Assembly: GCF_001886715.1 (NCBI RefSeq)
Contig: NZ_CP018082.1
Coordinates: forward strand, 620,001-684,000
Reading direction: 5' to 3'
Source of the DNA: Nocardia mangyaensis
Lineage (GTDB): Bacteria > Actinomycetota > Actinomycetes > Mycobacteriales > Mycobacteriaceae
DNA: 64,000 bases
The notes beneath the pieces are model-generated. The model was given only the letters and a program-made list of their open reading frames with translations. It ran no database searches and was not told the origin of the DNA. Both the position numbers and the translations under genes were made by a program. Below are positions 1 to 7,915 of this stretch, piece after piece. The stretch's first letter is position 1, and every line of letters begins with the position of its first letter.

Positions 1-675
1 CACGTCCGCCACGTCGCCGTCGAGCGCGGAGACCTGGGTGAAGGCATTGCCGGTGGCGCGCAGGTAACTCCAGCCGCCGCCGGTGACGACCAGCGCGAGC
101 ACCGCGATGAAGGTGAGCGAGACCCGGCCCGCCATCCGCGCCTGCTTGCGGCGGCGGCCGTCGACATCGGGGCGCCGTGGCGGCGCGGCGGACGCGGTCT
201 TGACCGGCTTGGCCCGCTGGGGCGGGGCGGTGGCGTCGGTGATCGCGGGCAGGATGTCGGTGACCGGATCGGGATCGCGGCCGCTGACGGGCAGCGCGGT
301 CGTCGCGGTGCGGTCGGCGGGCGAGGGGGCCGAGCCCGCGATGTCGCCGACGACCGGGGAGGCCGCGGCGCGAGGGGCGACATCGGGTCGTGGGGTGGGG
401 CGCGGGGCCTGCTCGCGGGCGCGGCGGCCGGCGCGGGAGGCAGGGTCCGGCTCGGGGCCCTTGGTGCGGCGACCGCGTCGGGTCCGCTCGCTGTCGACCC
501 GGTCGACCAGGTCCTGCACGGTCAGCGGCGCGGCGTTGGGGTCCTGTGCGGAGTCCGCGTGCCGGGAACGCCGTGATCCGGTCTCCGGCTGCTCGGTGGG
601 CTCGGCCGTCGGATAGCGCTCCCAGGGGGCGCGACCTCCGGGCCGGGGCGTACGCCCGCGCCGATCGTCACCCAC
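1..675 (-). CDS. LytR-CpsA-Psr (LCP) family protein, N-terminal part
   Basis: Partial gene running off the left edge; about 225 residues are visible. The N-terminus is a long charged, Pro/Arg-rich cytoplasmic segment with a 'VQDLVDRVDSERTRRGRR' stretch near residue 50. One membrane helix follows at about residues 187-205 (LTFIAVLALVVTGGGWSYL), then 'ATGNAFTQVSALDGDVADV', the usual entry into the extracellular LCP domain. LCP proteins are membrane phosphotransferases that attach glycopolymers (arabinogalactan in mycolata) to peptidoglycan; the catalytic domain itself lies outside the window. The GTG start at 675 precedes codons for VGDDRRGRTP; a TTG directly upstream (678) is also possible. 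It lies beside dus and desA1, as Rv0822c does in M. tuberculosis (from memory). Confidence 0.75.
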   Translation of the reverse strand, partial: MGDDRRGRTPRPGGRAPWERYPTAEPTEQPETGSRRSRHADSAQDPNAAPLTVQDLVDRVDSERTRRGRRTKGPEPDPASRAGRRAREQAPRPTPRPDVAPRAAASPVVGDIAGSAPSPADRTATTALPVSGRDPDPVTDILPAITDATAPPQRAKPVKTASAAPPRRPDVDGRRRKQARMAGRVSLTFIAVLALVVTGGGWSYLRATGNAFTQVSALDGDVADV

Positions 676-866
676 CAACGAACCTCACTTCTCTAGCTGC
701 CGCAGCATGCGCGTCATCGTCCGGCGCCGAGTCGAATCGGAGTCGAACGATGTCCGCAATGATAACGATTCCGCCACGAGTGGCCACTCCTGTGCACAGT
801 AGATTCGCCGACGATCTGTTTGCGAAGCTCTGACCGGCGCCGGAGCGCCCGGTCTGTGCGCGGTGT

Positions 867-2009
867 TCAGCCGCCGCTGTGCATCACATCGGCGGCGGCG
901 GGGACGGTGTCGTCCTCCGGGTCGTCGAGCCAGCCCTCGGGCAGCACGACCTTGGTCTGCGGCGAGCCCTGGCGCCCGCGCGGGCCGAGCGCGTCGGTGG
1001 GGAAGGGGACGGTCGGGTCGAGTTGGCCGACGAGGTCCTCGATCTGGGCGAGCCGGGAGACGGTGGCGAAGCTGCGGCGCAGCTGCGAGCCGACCGGGAA
1101 ACCCATCAGATACCAGGCCATGTGCTTGCGGATGTCACGCATGGCCTTGTCCTCGCCGTCGTGCTCGGTGAGCAGGGCGGCGTGGCGCACCAGGATCTCA
1201 CCGACCCGGCCCAGCGTCGGACCGTCGGGAATCGGTTCGCCGCGCAGCGCTGCGCTGAGTTCGGCGAACAGCCAGGGGCGGCCGAGACAGCCGCGGCCGA
1301 CGACGACGCCGTCACAGCCGGTCTCGCGCATCATCCGCAGGGCGTCCTCGGCGGTGAAGATGTCACCGTTGCCGAGCACGGGGATGGTGGTGACGGCTTC
1401 CTTGAGCCGGGCGATGGCCGACCAGTCGGCCGCGCCGGAGTAGAGCTGGGCCGCGGTGCGCGCGTGCAAGGCCACCGCGGCGGCGCCCTCGGCCTCGGCG
1501 ATGCGGCCGGTGTCGAGATAGGTGTGGTGGTCGTCGTCGATGCCGATGCGGAACTTGAAGGTCACCGGAACACCGGCCGGTTCGGCCGCCGCGACCATCT
1601 CGCGGACGATGTTGGCGAACAGCCTGCGCTTGTAGGGGAGCGCGGAGCCGCCGCCGAGCCGGGTCACCTTGCGGACCGGGCAGCCGAGGTTGAGGTCGAT
1701 GTGGTCGGCCCAGCCCTCGCCGACGATGATGCGCACCGCCTCGCCGAGGGTCTTGGGATCGACGCCGTAGAGCTGCATCGAGCGGGGATGCTCATCGGCG
1801 TCGAACGACATCATGTGCAGCGTCTTCTCGTTGCGCTCGACCACCGCCCGGGCGGTGATCATCTCGCAGACGTAGATGGAGGTGGCGCTGCCGAACTCTC
1901 GGCACAGTTTCCGGAAGGCCTGGTTGGTGATGCCCGCCATGGGTGCGAGCACAACTGGCGGATCGACCGCGTAGGGCCCGATCCGCAGCGCCGTCGGGGC
2001 CTGGGGCAT
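867..2009 (-). CDS. dusB: tRNA-dihydrouridine synthase (NifR3/DusB family)
   Basis: FMN-dependent enzyme that reduces uridines in the tRNA D-loop to dihydrouridine. The FMN-binding opening 'PPVVLAPMAGITNQAFRKLCREFG' lies near the N-terminus. 'HIDLNLGCPVRKV' carries the catalytic Cys, and 'VTFKFRIGIDDDHHTYLDTGR' and 'VLGNGDIFTAEDALRMMRETGCDGVVVGRG' follow in family order. About 380 residues is normal for actinobacterial members. The start is uncertain: ATG 2009 gives MPQAPTALRIG, while GTG 2021 and ATG 2030 are in frame and none has a clear ribosome site. The position beside an LCP gene and desA1 matches mycobacterial Rv0823c (from memory). Confidence 0.9.
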   Translation of the reverse strand: MPQAPTALRIGPYAVDPPVVLAPMAGITNQAFRKLCREFGSATSIYVCEMITARAVVERNEKTLHMMSFDADEHPRSMQLYGVDPKTLGEAVRIIVGEGWADHIDLNLGCPVRKVTRLGGGSALPYKRRLFANIVREMVAAAEPAGVPVTFKFRIGIDDDHHTYLDTGRIAEAEGAAAVALHARTAAQLYSGAADWSAIARLKEAVTTIPVLGNGDIFTAEDALRMMRETGCDGVVVGRGCLGRPWLFAELSAALRGEPIPDGPTLGRVGEILVRHAALLTEHDGEDKAMRDIRKHMAWYLMGFPVGSQLRRSFATVSRLAQIEDLVGQLDPTVPFPTDALGPRGRQGSPQTKVVLPEGWLDDPEDDTVPAAADVMHSGG

Positions 2010-2267
2010 CGTGATGGTCACGCACGCCATTGTCTCATCGCACGAGGTCGCGGCCCAAAACACCCGGGTGCCGCCGGTCACTGTGATCGATATCGCCCCT
2101 TACGTGTATCGCATGGTTACAGCATCATTGTGACGTGGAAAGGTGAGCAACGCCGCAGCATCCGCTCGACGGTGTGCGGTCGGGGGTCGCCAGCTCAGTA
2201 CCCTGTGATTGCTGGCACCGCCGCCTCCGGCGGTGCGCTGTCCCCACGCAATCGGAGAAGACCACCC

Positions 2268-2858
2268 ATGGCCGAACCCACCGACGACGCCACCGACCTG
2301 ACGAAGACCACCGCCGAACCGGCCCCCGCGCAGAAGGGCACGGTCGCGGTGCGAGTCTCGTCGCTGATCGGCGGTGCCGCGATCGCGGTACTCGCGATCG
2401 TCGCCATCGTGCTCGGCGTGCTGCTCGGTTCGGCTCGCTCGCAGATCTCCGACACCGAGGCACAGGCCGCCGACGACGCCAAGGTCGAGCAGATCGCCCT
2501 CGACTACGCGGTCGGCTCGGCGACGCTGAACTACCAGGACGTCAACGCCTGGGTGGCCAACCTCAAGGCCGGCACCTCGCCGGAGCTCTCGGGCAAGTTC
2601 GAGGCCACCGGCGCCAAGCTCGAGCAGATCATCATCCCGCTCGAGTGGACCTCCTCGGCGACCCCGATCACCGCGAAGGTGATGTCGCGGGAGGGTGCGG
2701 CCTACCAGGTGGCCGCCTTCGTCGACGTGAGCACCACCAATGCGCAGAACCCCGACGGCCTGCGCAACACGGTCACCTACAACATCACCGTCGACGCGGG
2801 CCAGGACTGGAAGATCACCGACGTCGGCAGCGCCGACGGCACCCTGCCGATCAAGTAG
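2268..2858 (+). CDS. Single-pass membrane protein, Mce-associated-like
   Basis: A 196-residue protein with a short acidic cytoplasmic N-terminus, one membrane helix at about residues 30-53 (IGGAAIAVLAIVAIVLGVLLG) and an extracytoplasmic domain. The domain begins with an 'ISDTEAQAADDAKVEQIALDYAVGSATLNYQDVNAW' helix and ends with 'YNITVDAGQDWKITDVGSADGTLP'. This architecture (TM, helix, NTF2-like strand pattern) is that of Mce-associated membrane proteins, so a role at the envelope is inferred; no mce operon is visible nearby. The ATG start follows a 240 bp gap shared with the divergent dus gene. It ends 13 bp before a strong bidirectional hairpin. Exact function unknown. Confidence 0.7.
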   Translation: MAEPTDDATDLTKTTAEPAPAQKGTVAVRVSSLIGGAAIAVLAIVAIVLGVLLGSARSQISDTEAQAADDAKVEQIALDYAVGSATLNYQDVNAWVANLKAGTSPELSGKFEATGAKLEQIIIPLEWTSSATPITAKVMSREGAAYQVAAFVDVSTTNAQNPDGLRNTVTYNITVDAGQDWKITDVGSADGTLPIK

Positions 2859-2871
2859 CCCGCAGCCGAAA

Positions 2872-2902
2872 GCGCCGCCCACCGGAATCCGGTGGGCGGC
2901 GC
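2872..2902. terminator. Bidirectional terminator hairpin
   Basis: Perfect 14-bp stem (left arm 2872-2885, right arm 2889-2902, loop AAT) between the converging genes 2268-2858 and 2917-3873. There is no long T-run, as is usual in this GC-rich genome. Confidence 0.75.
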
Positions 2903-2916
2903 CGTGTCGTCGAGAA

Positions 2917-3873
2917 CTAGACGGAGGCCATCTCGCGCTTCTTCGCCTCGCGGGCGAGGCTGCGGTCGCGCTGCTCCTCGAACTTGATCACGTCCTGGCT
3001 CAGCTTCTCCAGGAAGCCGGCCAGGCGCTCACGGGTGGCCTCACCGCGGGCGGTGAAGTCGGTGCGCTCGAAGACGTTCCACTTCTTGAGCACCGGCTGC
3101 ACGACCTCTTCGAGGTGCTGGCGCAGGTCGTAGATGCCGTGCTTGGCCATCAGCACGCCGTTGCGGCGGAAGTTCGGCATCCCGGCGCCGGGCATCTGGA
3201 AGTTCTCCACGATCAGCGAGATCGCTTCGATCGTCTGATCGGGGGACAGGTCCATCGCCGCGCCGCACAGGTTGCGGTAGAAGATCATGTGCAGGTTCTC
3301 GTCGGCGGCGACGCGCTGCAGCATGCGATCGGCGATCGGGTCGTCGCAGACCTTGCCGGTGTTGCGGTGGCTCACGCGGGTGGCGAGTTCCTGGAAGGTC
3401 ACGTACGCGACCGAGTGCAGGAAGCCCGCGTCGACCTCGGCGGGCGAGGCGAACCCGTTGGTCATGTGGATCATCCTGGCCTCTTCGAGGGCCACCGGAT
3501 CCACGCCACGGGTGACGACCAGGTAATCGCGCATCACGATGCCGTGCCGGTTCTCCTCGGCGGTCCAGCGACCGACCCAGGTGCCCCAGGCGCCGTCCTG
3601 GGAGAAGTTCTCGGCGATCTCACGGTGATAGGACGGCAGATTGTCCTCGGTGAGCAGATTGGTGATCATCGCCGCCTTGGCGACCTCGTTGAGCGAGGAC
3701 TGCTCGGGATCCCAATCGATGCCGCCCATGGCGGCGAAGTTGCGACCCTCGTCCCACGGGACGTAGTCGTGCGGATGCCATTCCTTGGCCAGTGACAGGT
3801 GCCGGTTGACGTTTTCTTCGGCAACCGGCTCCAACTCGGTGAGTAGTTCGAGTTGAGTCAGATCCCTTGCCAT
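2917..3873 (-). CDS. desA1: Acyl-[acyl-carrier-protein] desaturase (DesA1-like)
   Basis: Soluble di-iron stearoyl-ACP desaturase of 318 residues that introduces a double bond into ACP-bound fatty acids; in mycolata DesA1 feeds mycolic acid synthesis. The two iron-ligand motifs are visible as 'RWTAEENRHG' and 'AADENLHM' (EExxH and DExxH types). The family stretches 'LEPVAEENVNRHLSLAKEWHPHDYVPW' and 'NLPSYHREIA' match closely what I recall of M. tuberculosis DesA1, and the neighbours (dus, LCP) are the same. The start is ATG 3873, with an A-rich leader before it. The long upstream region to 4038 probably holds its promoter. Confidence 0.92.
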   Translation of the reverse strand: MARDLTQLELLTELEPVAEENVNRHLSLAKEWHPHDYVPWDEGRNFAAMGGIDWDPEQSSLNEVAKAAMITNLLTEDNLPSYHREIAENFSQDGAWGTWVGRWTAEENRHGIVMRDYLVVTRGVDPVALEEARMIHMTNGFASPAEVDAGFLHSVAYVTFQELATRVSHRNTGKVCDDPIADRMLQRVAADENLHMIFYRNLCGAAMDLSPDQTIEAISLIVENFQMPGAGMPNFRRNGVLMAKHGIYDLRQHLEEVVQPVLKKWNVFERTDFTARGEATRERLAGFLEKLSQDVIKFEEQRDRSLAREAKKREMASV

Positions 3874-4038
3874 GTAAAAACCCTTCGCTGTCGTCTTGCG
3901 GTCGTACGTCGCGATGCGGCCATACCTTACGGCACCGTAGGTGTGATGCGAAACGCAACGGAGCGGATTTCCAGCGAAGTTGAGCAACGCCACAACGCCG
4001 GAATCAGCCGCTAGGTCTTGCTGACGAGTCTAGGCGTA

Positions 4039-4072
4039 CGGCCCGCAGCGTAGGGACTATCGCTGCGGGCCG
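4039..4072. terminator. Hairpin terminator
   Basis: Perfect 12-bp inverted repeat (4039-4050 and 4061-4072, 10-nt loop), 31 bp beyond the stop of the leftward DUF937 gene, in the intergenic stretch before desA1. Confidence 0.65.
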
Positions 4073-4102
4073 CGCGGTGTTAGCGGTGACGCGCCGCGAC
4101 CT

Positions 4103-4696
4103 TCAGCGCTTGCCGCCGAGCAGGCCGCCGAGGACGCTGCCCAACGCCCCGCCCGCGTTCTTCGACAGCGCCTCGCCGATCGCGCCGCCGATCCCGCCGC
4201 TGTTGCTGCTGCCGCCGAGCAGGCCGCCCAGCAGATCGCCGAGTCCGCCCGAGGACTGCGGCTGTGCCTGTGGTGCCGGTGCGGCCGCGCCGCCACCGGT
4301 GAGCTGCTTGGCGAGGTAGGCGAGCACGATCGGGGCCAGGATCGGCAGCAGCTTGGCGACCAGGTCGTTGCCGCCGGTGCTCTCGGTGGCGCCGAGGGCG
4401 CTGATCACCGTGTTCTTCTCCTCGCCGAAGACGTTGTCGACGATCTTCTCGCCGTCGGCCACGTCCACCTGGCCCAGATCGACCGAGCCCGAGCCCTCGA
4501 CGAGACCGCCGTGGTGGTCGAGCGCGCCGAGCAGGGAGGCCGCGCCCTGCGGTTGGGCCGCATTGGCCTGCAGGCCGCCGAGCAGGGTCGGCAGCGCGGC
4601 CTGTACTGCGGTGGTGGCCGTCGCCTGGTCGACGCCGAGTGAGTCGGCGATCTGGGCGATCGGCACTTGGGAGAGCAAATCATCGAAGGAAGTCAT
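4103..4696 (-). CDS. DUF937 domain protein
   Basis: A 197-residue protein. The N-terminal helical region 'FDDLLSQVPIAQIADSLGVDQATATTAVQAALPTLLGGLQANA' and 'LLPILAPIVLAYLAKQL' are typical of DUF937. The C-terminal third is Gly/Ser-rich, with repeated 'LLGGLLGG'-type segments (LGDLLGGLLGGSSNSGG, LGSVLGGLLGGKR). Function is unknown in the family. ATG 4696 is preferred over GTG 4705 because AGGTGGAG lies five bases before it. Confidence 0.8.
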   Translation of the reverse strand: MTSFDDLLSQVPIAQIADSLGVDQATATTAVQAALPTLLGGLQANAAQPQGAASLLGALDHHGGLVEGSGSVDLGQVDVADGEKIVDNVFGEEKNTVISALGATESTGGNDLVAKLLPILAPIVLAYLAKQLTGGGAAAPAPQAQPQSSGGLGDLLGGLLGGSSNSGGIGGAIGEALSKNAGGALGSVLGGLLGGKR

Positions 4697-4836
4697 CGGC
4701 TCCACCTGATAGAGGTCGTGCCCGGTGAGTGCCCGGGTCGCGCTCAGGGTAGGTGAATCGATCCGGAATCCGGGGGTTTCGGCGGCGTCTGCCGGTGGCG
4801 CGTCGCCACGTGAGGCTGGTCACGTGGCCTGCTCGG

Positions 4837-4909
4837 TGCCCCCTGTAGGACTCGAACCTACGACCTAGTGATTAAAAGTCACCAGCTCTACCAACTGAGC
4901 TAAAGGGGC
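4837..4909 (-). tRNA. tRNA-Lys (anticodon TTT)
   Basis: Minus strand reads GCCCCTTTAGCTCAG..., with all four arms. The anticodon loop is CTTTTAA (TTT, Lys), the T-arm GTTCGAATC, and the acceptor stem closes GCCCCTT with AGGGGGC. CCA is not encoded. Confidence 0.97.
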
Positions 4910-5624
4910 GCGGTGGGCAGTCTAGCGGACACCTCCCCGTGGGGCCGAACAGCCGTCTCGACCGGGGCGGTCGCAGACTGGATCGGCCCTGGTCGCCCCG
5001 GTAACGAAGTCGGTGGAGTCCGCGATTGCCGGTAAACAGCTGGTGCCCAGCATCGTTCACACTTCCCGTTTCGGGCGGGTATCGAATACTGTTGTATCGC
5101 AACAGCTTTCGACGAACAGGGATGTGTGACGGATGAGGTGGTCCGATCCGGGCGCCGGTCTCGCGACCGTTCGGCGAATCCCGGCGGTCGTGGACGGGGA
5201 TTCCTCGGCCGGTCAACCGGGCTGTGCGAGTGGAGAATTCGTAGCCGATGAAACCATTTCGGTTGCGCCCCGTTTGCTGCGTTGGATAACCGCGCCGGAT
5301 GTTCGGACAGGTGCTTCATTCGCCGCATGTCGGCTCTGGAATGCGGGTACGGTGATCGCCTGGTGAATTTCGGGACAATCGCCGGTGCTGCGTATTCCGA
5401 CGCGCCGGTGCCGAGTGCGGTGTCGCGGAATTCATCGGGAGTTCGCAGTGCCGGGGTGATCGTGAAGGGTGCGCGAACTCTCGGCAAAGGGGTAGGCGCC
5501 GCAGGAGGAGGCGGTTCTCGCAGGGCAACCGGCCGGTGGGGTACCGGTCACGTTGAAACCACTATTCGCGCCACCGGTCGATTGTTGATCGATGGCGGCG
5601 AGAAGGTTCGGAGGCGTTTCGAGC
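4910..5624. other. 715-bp non-coding region with a short palindrome
   Basis: No open frame here has the strong G/C third-position bias of the neighbours, and the stretch around 5040-5460 is noticeably less GC-rich. The one distinct element is the dyad CTGTTG-tatcg-CAACAG at 5089-5105, a plausible operator half way between tRNA-Lys and the TetR gene. No other gene, tRNA or repeat is seen. Confidence 0.5.
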
Positions 5625-6296
5625 ATGGCACGGCAACAAGAGCGGGCGCGCCGGACACGCGCGGCGATCATCAAATCCGCGGCCGTCGAGTTCGGGAAGA
5701 GCGGATATGCCGCGGCATCGCTCAACCGGATCCTGGAGGGCTCCCGCGCGACCAAGGGGGCGATGTACTTCCACTTCGATTCCAAGGAGGATCTGGCGCG
5801 CGCGGTGCTCGAGACCGCGGTCGAGCGGTATCGCCTCTGCGCGGAACGCTGGCTGGCGCGCACCGATCTCGGTCCGCTCGACGTCCTGCACGGGATGGTC
5901 GATGAGATCGCGCTCCGGCTCGAGCACGACACCATCGTGCAGGCGGAGTACCGGCTGGTGATCGAACCCGACTTCCATCGGGACACGGGCAACGGCGGCG
6001 GGCGGATCGTCGGCCGGGCCACCCGGGTGCTCGCGGTGCGCGCGATCGATCACGGCCAGCTGCGCGCCGACGCCGACCCGGATCGCTTCACCCGCACTCT
6101 GTCGGCGGCGCTGGCGGGCCAGCGCTACCTGGTCGACCCGATCGCCAACGGTTCGGCCGCGGATCTGCGCGCGCGCTTCGCCGAAGTGCTCGAGGTGATC
6201 GTCGAGGCGATGGCCACTCCGCTGTGGATCCAGAGCTTCCGCGCCGACGGCTGGCGCGCCCAAGCCCGTCTCGATGACCTCGGTTTGGGTGTGTGA
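5625..6296 (+). CDS. TetR-family regulator, gamma-butyrolactone-receptor (ArpA) type
   Basis: A 223-residue one-component repressor. The N-terminal HTH 'QERARRTRAAIIKSAAVEFGKSGYAAASLNRILEGSRATKGAMYFHFDSKEDLARAVL' is the pattern of ArpA/CprB-type receptors ('ATKGA.YFHF.SKE.LA'), which release DNA on binding diffusible butyrolactone-like signals. The C-terminal ligand domain is less conserved. No AfsA-type synthase or biosynthetic cluster is next to it, so ligand and targets are unknown. ATG 5625 (MARQQER) fits homologues better than ATG 5592; a GGAGG lies about ten bases upstream of 5625. The palindrome at 5089-5105 could be its site. Confidence 0.82.
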   Translation: MARQQERARRTRAAIIKSAAVEFGKSGYAAASLNRILEGSRATKGAMYFHFDSKEDLARAVLETAVERYRLCAERWLARTDLGPLDVLHGMVDEIALRLEHDTIVQAEYRLVIEPDFHRDTGNGGGRIVGRATRVLAVRAIDHGQLRADADPDRFTRTLSAALAGQRYLVDPIANGSAADLRARFAEVLEVIVEAMATPLWIQSFRADGWRAQARLDDLGLGV

Positions 6297-6388
6297 CCAG
6301 TCGATTTGGCAGACTGCGCACACCTGTCATAAGCTATGCGAGCTCCCAACGGAAACGTTGAAAGCCGGTCCGGAGAGATCCGGGACGA

Positions 6389-6461
6389 GCCCCCTTCGTC
6401 TAGCGGCCTAGGACGCCGCCCTTTCAAGGCGGTAGCGCGGGTTCGAATCCCGTAGGGGGTA
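6389..6461 (+). tRNA. tRNA-Glu (anticodon TTC)
   Basis: Begins GCCCCCTTCGTCTAG; anticodon loop CTTTCAA (TTC); T-arm GGGTTCGAATCCC; acceptor closes with AGGGGGT (first pair G-U). CCA not encoded. Confidence 0.96.
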
Positions 6462-6491
6462 CAGTCCTCGGACTGTGTAGCAGTACAGCAA

Positions 6492-6565
6492 GGCCCTGTG
6501 GCGCAGTTGGTTAGCGCGCCGCCCTGTCACGGCGGAGGTCGCGGGTTCGAGTCCCGTCAGGGTCG
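6492..6565 (+). tRNA. tRNA-Asp (anticodon GTC), copy 1
   Basis: Begins GGCCCTGTGGCGCAG; anticodon loop CTGTCAC (GTC); T-arm GGGTTCGAGTCCC; acceptor closes with CAGGGTC. Identical in sequence to the gene at 6756-6829. CCA not encoded. Confidence 0.97.
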
Positions 6566-6623
6566 CAAGTCAGCGCTGGAGCAATCCGGCGCTTCGCGTA
6601 TGGCATTCAGTACGGGTGCCTGC

Positions 6624-6700
6624 GGCCAGGTAGCTCAGTTGGTACGAGCGTCCGCCTGAAAAGCGGAAGGTCGCCGGTTCGATCCCGGCCCTGGCCACCA
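6624..6700 (+). tRNA. tRNA-Phe (anticodon GAA), CCA encoded
   Basis: Begins GGCCAGGTAGCTCAG; anticodon loop CTGAAAA (GAA); acceptor closes with CCTGGCC, followed by A and an encoded CCA at 6698-6700. It is the only tRNA in this window with templated CCA. Confidence 0.97.
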
Positions 6701-6701
6701 C

Positions 6702-6729
6702 AAAAGACCAGCCCTGCGGCTGGTCTTTT
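6702..6729 (+). terminator. Intrinsic terminator after tRNA-Phe
   Basis: Perfect 12-bp stem (6702-6713, 6718-6729) with a CTGC loop, ending in TTTT. It starts two bases after the CCA end of tRNA-Phe and separates it from the second tRNA-Asp, which therefore probably has its own promoter. Confidence 0.85.
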
Positions 6730-6755
6730 CGCATGCTGGCAGCAGCATGCAGCAA

Positions 6756-6829
6756 GGCCCTGTGGCGCAGTTGGTTAGCGCGCCGCCCTGTCACGGCGGA
6801 GGTCGCGGGTTCGAGTCCCGTCAGGGTCG
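6756..6829 (+). tRNA. tRNA-Asp (anticodon GTC), copy 2
   Basis: All 74 bases match the copy at 6492-6565; the shared block also includes the five bases just upstream (AGCAA). The surrounding DNA differs, so this is a small local duplication or a gene-conversion pair. Confidence 0.97.
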
Positions 6830-6833
6830 CAGC

Positions 6834-6866
6834 GAAGTCCCCTCACCATTCGGTCGAGGGGACTTC
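6834..6866. terminator. Bidirectional terminator hairpin
   Basis: Perfect 11-bp stem (6834-6844, 6856-6866) lying between the rightward tRNA-Asp and the leftward gene ending at 6879. Confidence 0.75.
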
Positions 6867-6878
6867 GGCGTTTCCGCG

Positions 6879-7907
6879 TCAGCGGTGGTCGATGCTGGTG
6901 ATGCGGTAGCGGCCGTCGACGACTTCGGTGGTGCGCATGGTCTGGTGGATCTTCTCGACGGCGGAGTCGCCGGGCCACTGCTGGTGGACGGTGACGTGCC
7001 AGATGGTCGGGTCGGCGGAGTCGCCGCGGGTGATGTGGATGCAGTACTTGACGCCGAGGGGGAAGGTCTCGATGCCCGCGGCGAGGGCGGCCTCGTCGCC
7101 GACATGGGCGTCGTCGGTGACGTAGGTGCGTGCCTTGGCCGCGTCCCGATCGACGTAGTAGCTGTATTCGAAGCCGAGGATGGCGCCCTGCGGGGTCGCG
7201 GTGTCGCCACGTTCGGCGCTGATGGTGATGGAGTCGCCGCGGAACTCCTCGCAGCCGGTGAGGGCGTGCGCGGGCAGCGGGGGCGTACTGGTCGCGGTGG
7301 AAGCCGTTGTGCGGGAACCGGGTACAACGGCCTGCTTGGCCTGCGCGGCCTCGTCACCGGGCCCGAGGAAGATGTTGGCGGCCAGGCCGAGCGCGACGAC
7401 GAACACGAGTGCGCCGACGATGCCCTTCACCGCGGCCGCGGCCTTGGTCCGGCTGCCGCTGTCGTCGTAGCGCTCGTCGTCGTATTTCTTGCGTGGCCGC
7501 CGCGCGATCGGGCCGCCGCCGCCGAAGTCCTTGAGGCGCGGCAGCACCGGCATCTCCACGCGGTCGCCGCTCTGCTCGGTGGCGGTGTTGGTGGCCCAGT
7601 CGTTCCAGTCGACATCGTCACCGCGGGTGGGTTCGGCGGCCGGGGTGACCTCGTTCCAGTCGTTCCAGTCGCCGGTGAAGCCGTCGTCGTCGGCACCGCG
7701 GTAGACCGGTGTGGGAGGAGTGGGCGGCGGAGGTGTCCGATTGTCGAAGGGCTCCGGTTCCGGCGGCGGCCAGATCTCCGGATTCGTGCCGATCGTCTGC
7801 GGTTCGGCCTCGCGCCGCCGTCTGCGCCGCCGCTTGCCCTGCGGGCGGCGACGAGACGGCGACGCGTCGTCCGGCGACGAGAAATAGGCCCCGAACGGAT
7901 TGTCCAT
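6879..7907 (-). CDS. Membrane protein with extracytoplasmic domain, last gene of T7SS-like cassette
   Basis: A 342-residue protein. Residues 1-160 are a disordered cytoplasmic part: an Arg-rich block (RRRPQGKRRRRRRRE), a Pro-rich block and a repeated 'DWNDW' motif (residues 79-103). One membrane helix lies at about residues 165-187 (GIVGALVFVVALGLAANIFLG). The outside domain of about 130 residues has two Cys (TGCEEFRG, KYCIHITR), probably a disulfide. It ends just before the start of the 419-residue gene's stop (7916), so both are likely in one transcript with the WXG100-sized protein at 9175-9492. No known family recognised; a role as membrane partner of a secreted protein is only inferred. 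Confidence 0.55.
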   Translation of the reverse strand: MDNPFGAYFSSPDDASPSRRRPQGKRRRRRRREAEPQTIGTNPEIWPPPEPEPFDNRTPPPPTPPTPVYRGADDDGFTGDWNDWNEVTPAAEPTRGDDVDWNDWATNTATEQSGDRVEMPVLPRLKDFGGGGPIARRPRKKYDDERYDDSGSRTKAAAAVKGIVGALVFVVALGLAANIFLGPGDEAAQAKQAVVPGSRTTASTATSTPPLPAHALTGCEEFRGDSITISAERGDTATPQGAILGFEYSYYVDRDAAKARTYVTDDAHVGDEAALAAGIETFPLGVKYCIHITRGDSADPTIWHVTVHQQWPGDSAVEKIHQTMRTTEVVDGRYRITSIDHR

Positions 7908-7915
7908 CCCGTGTC

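Noticed and set aside
879..2267. Long plus-strand open frame antisense to the Dus gene
   Set aside because: It is His/Gly/Asp-rich shadow coding; only the part from ATG 2268 is a real gene.
5133..5366. 77-codon open frame in the gap before the TetR gene
   Set aside because: Third-position G/C is only about 60 percent, unlike the neighbours, and it has no ribosome site or recognisable domain.
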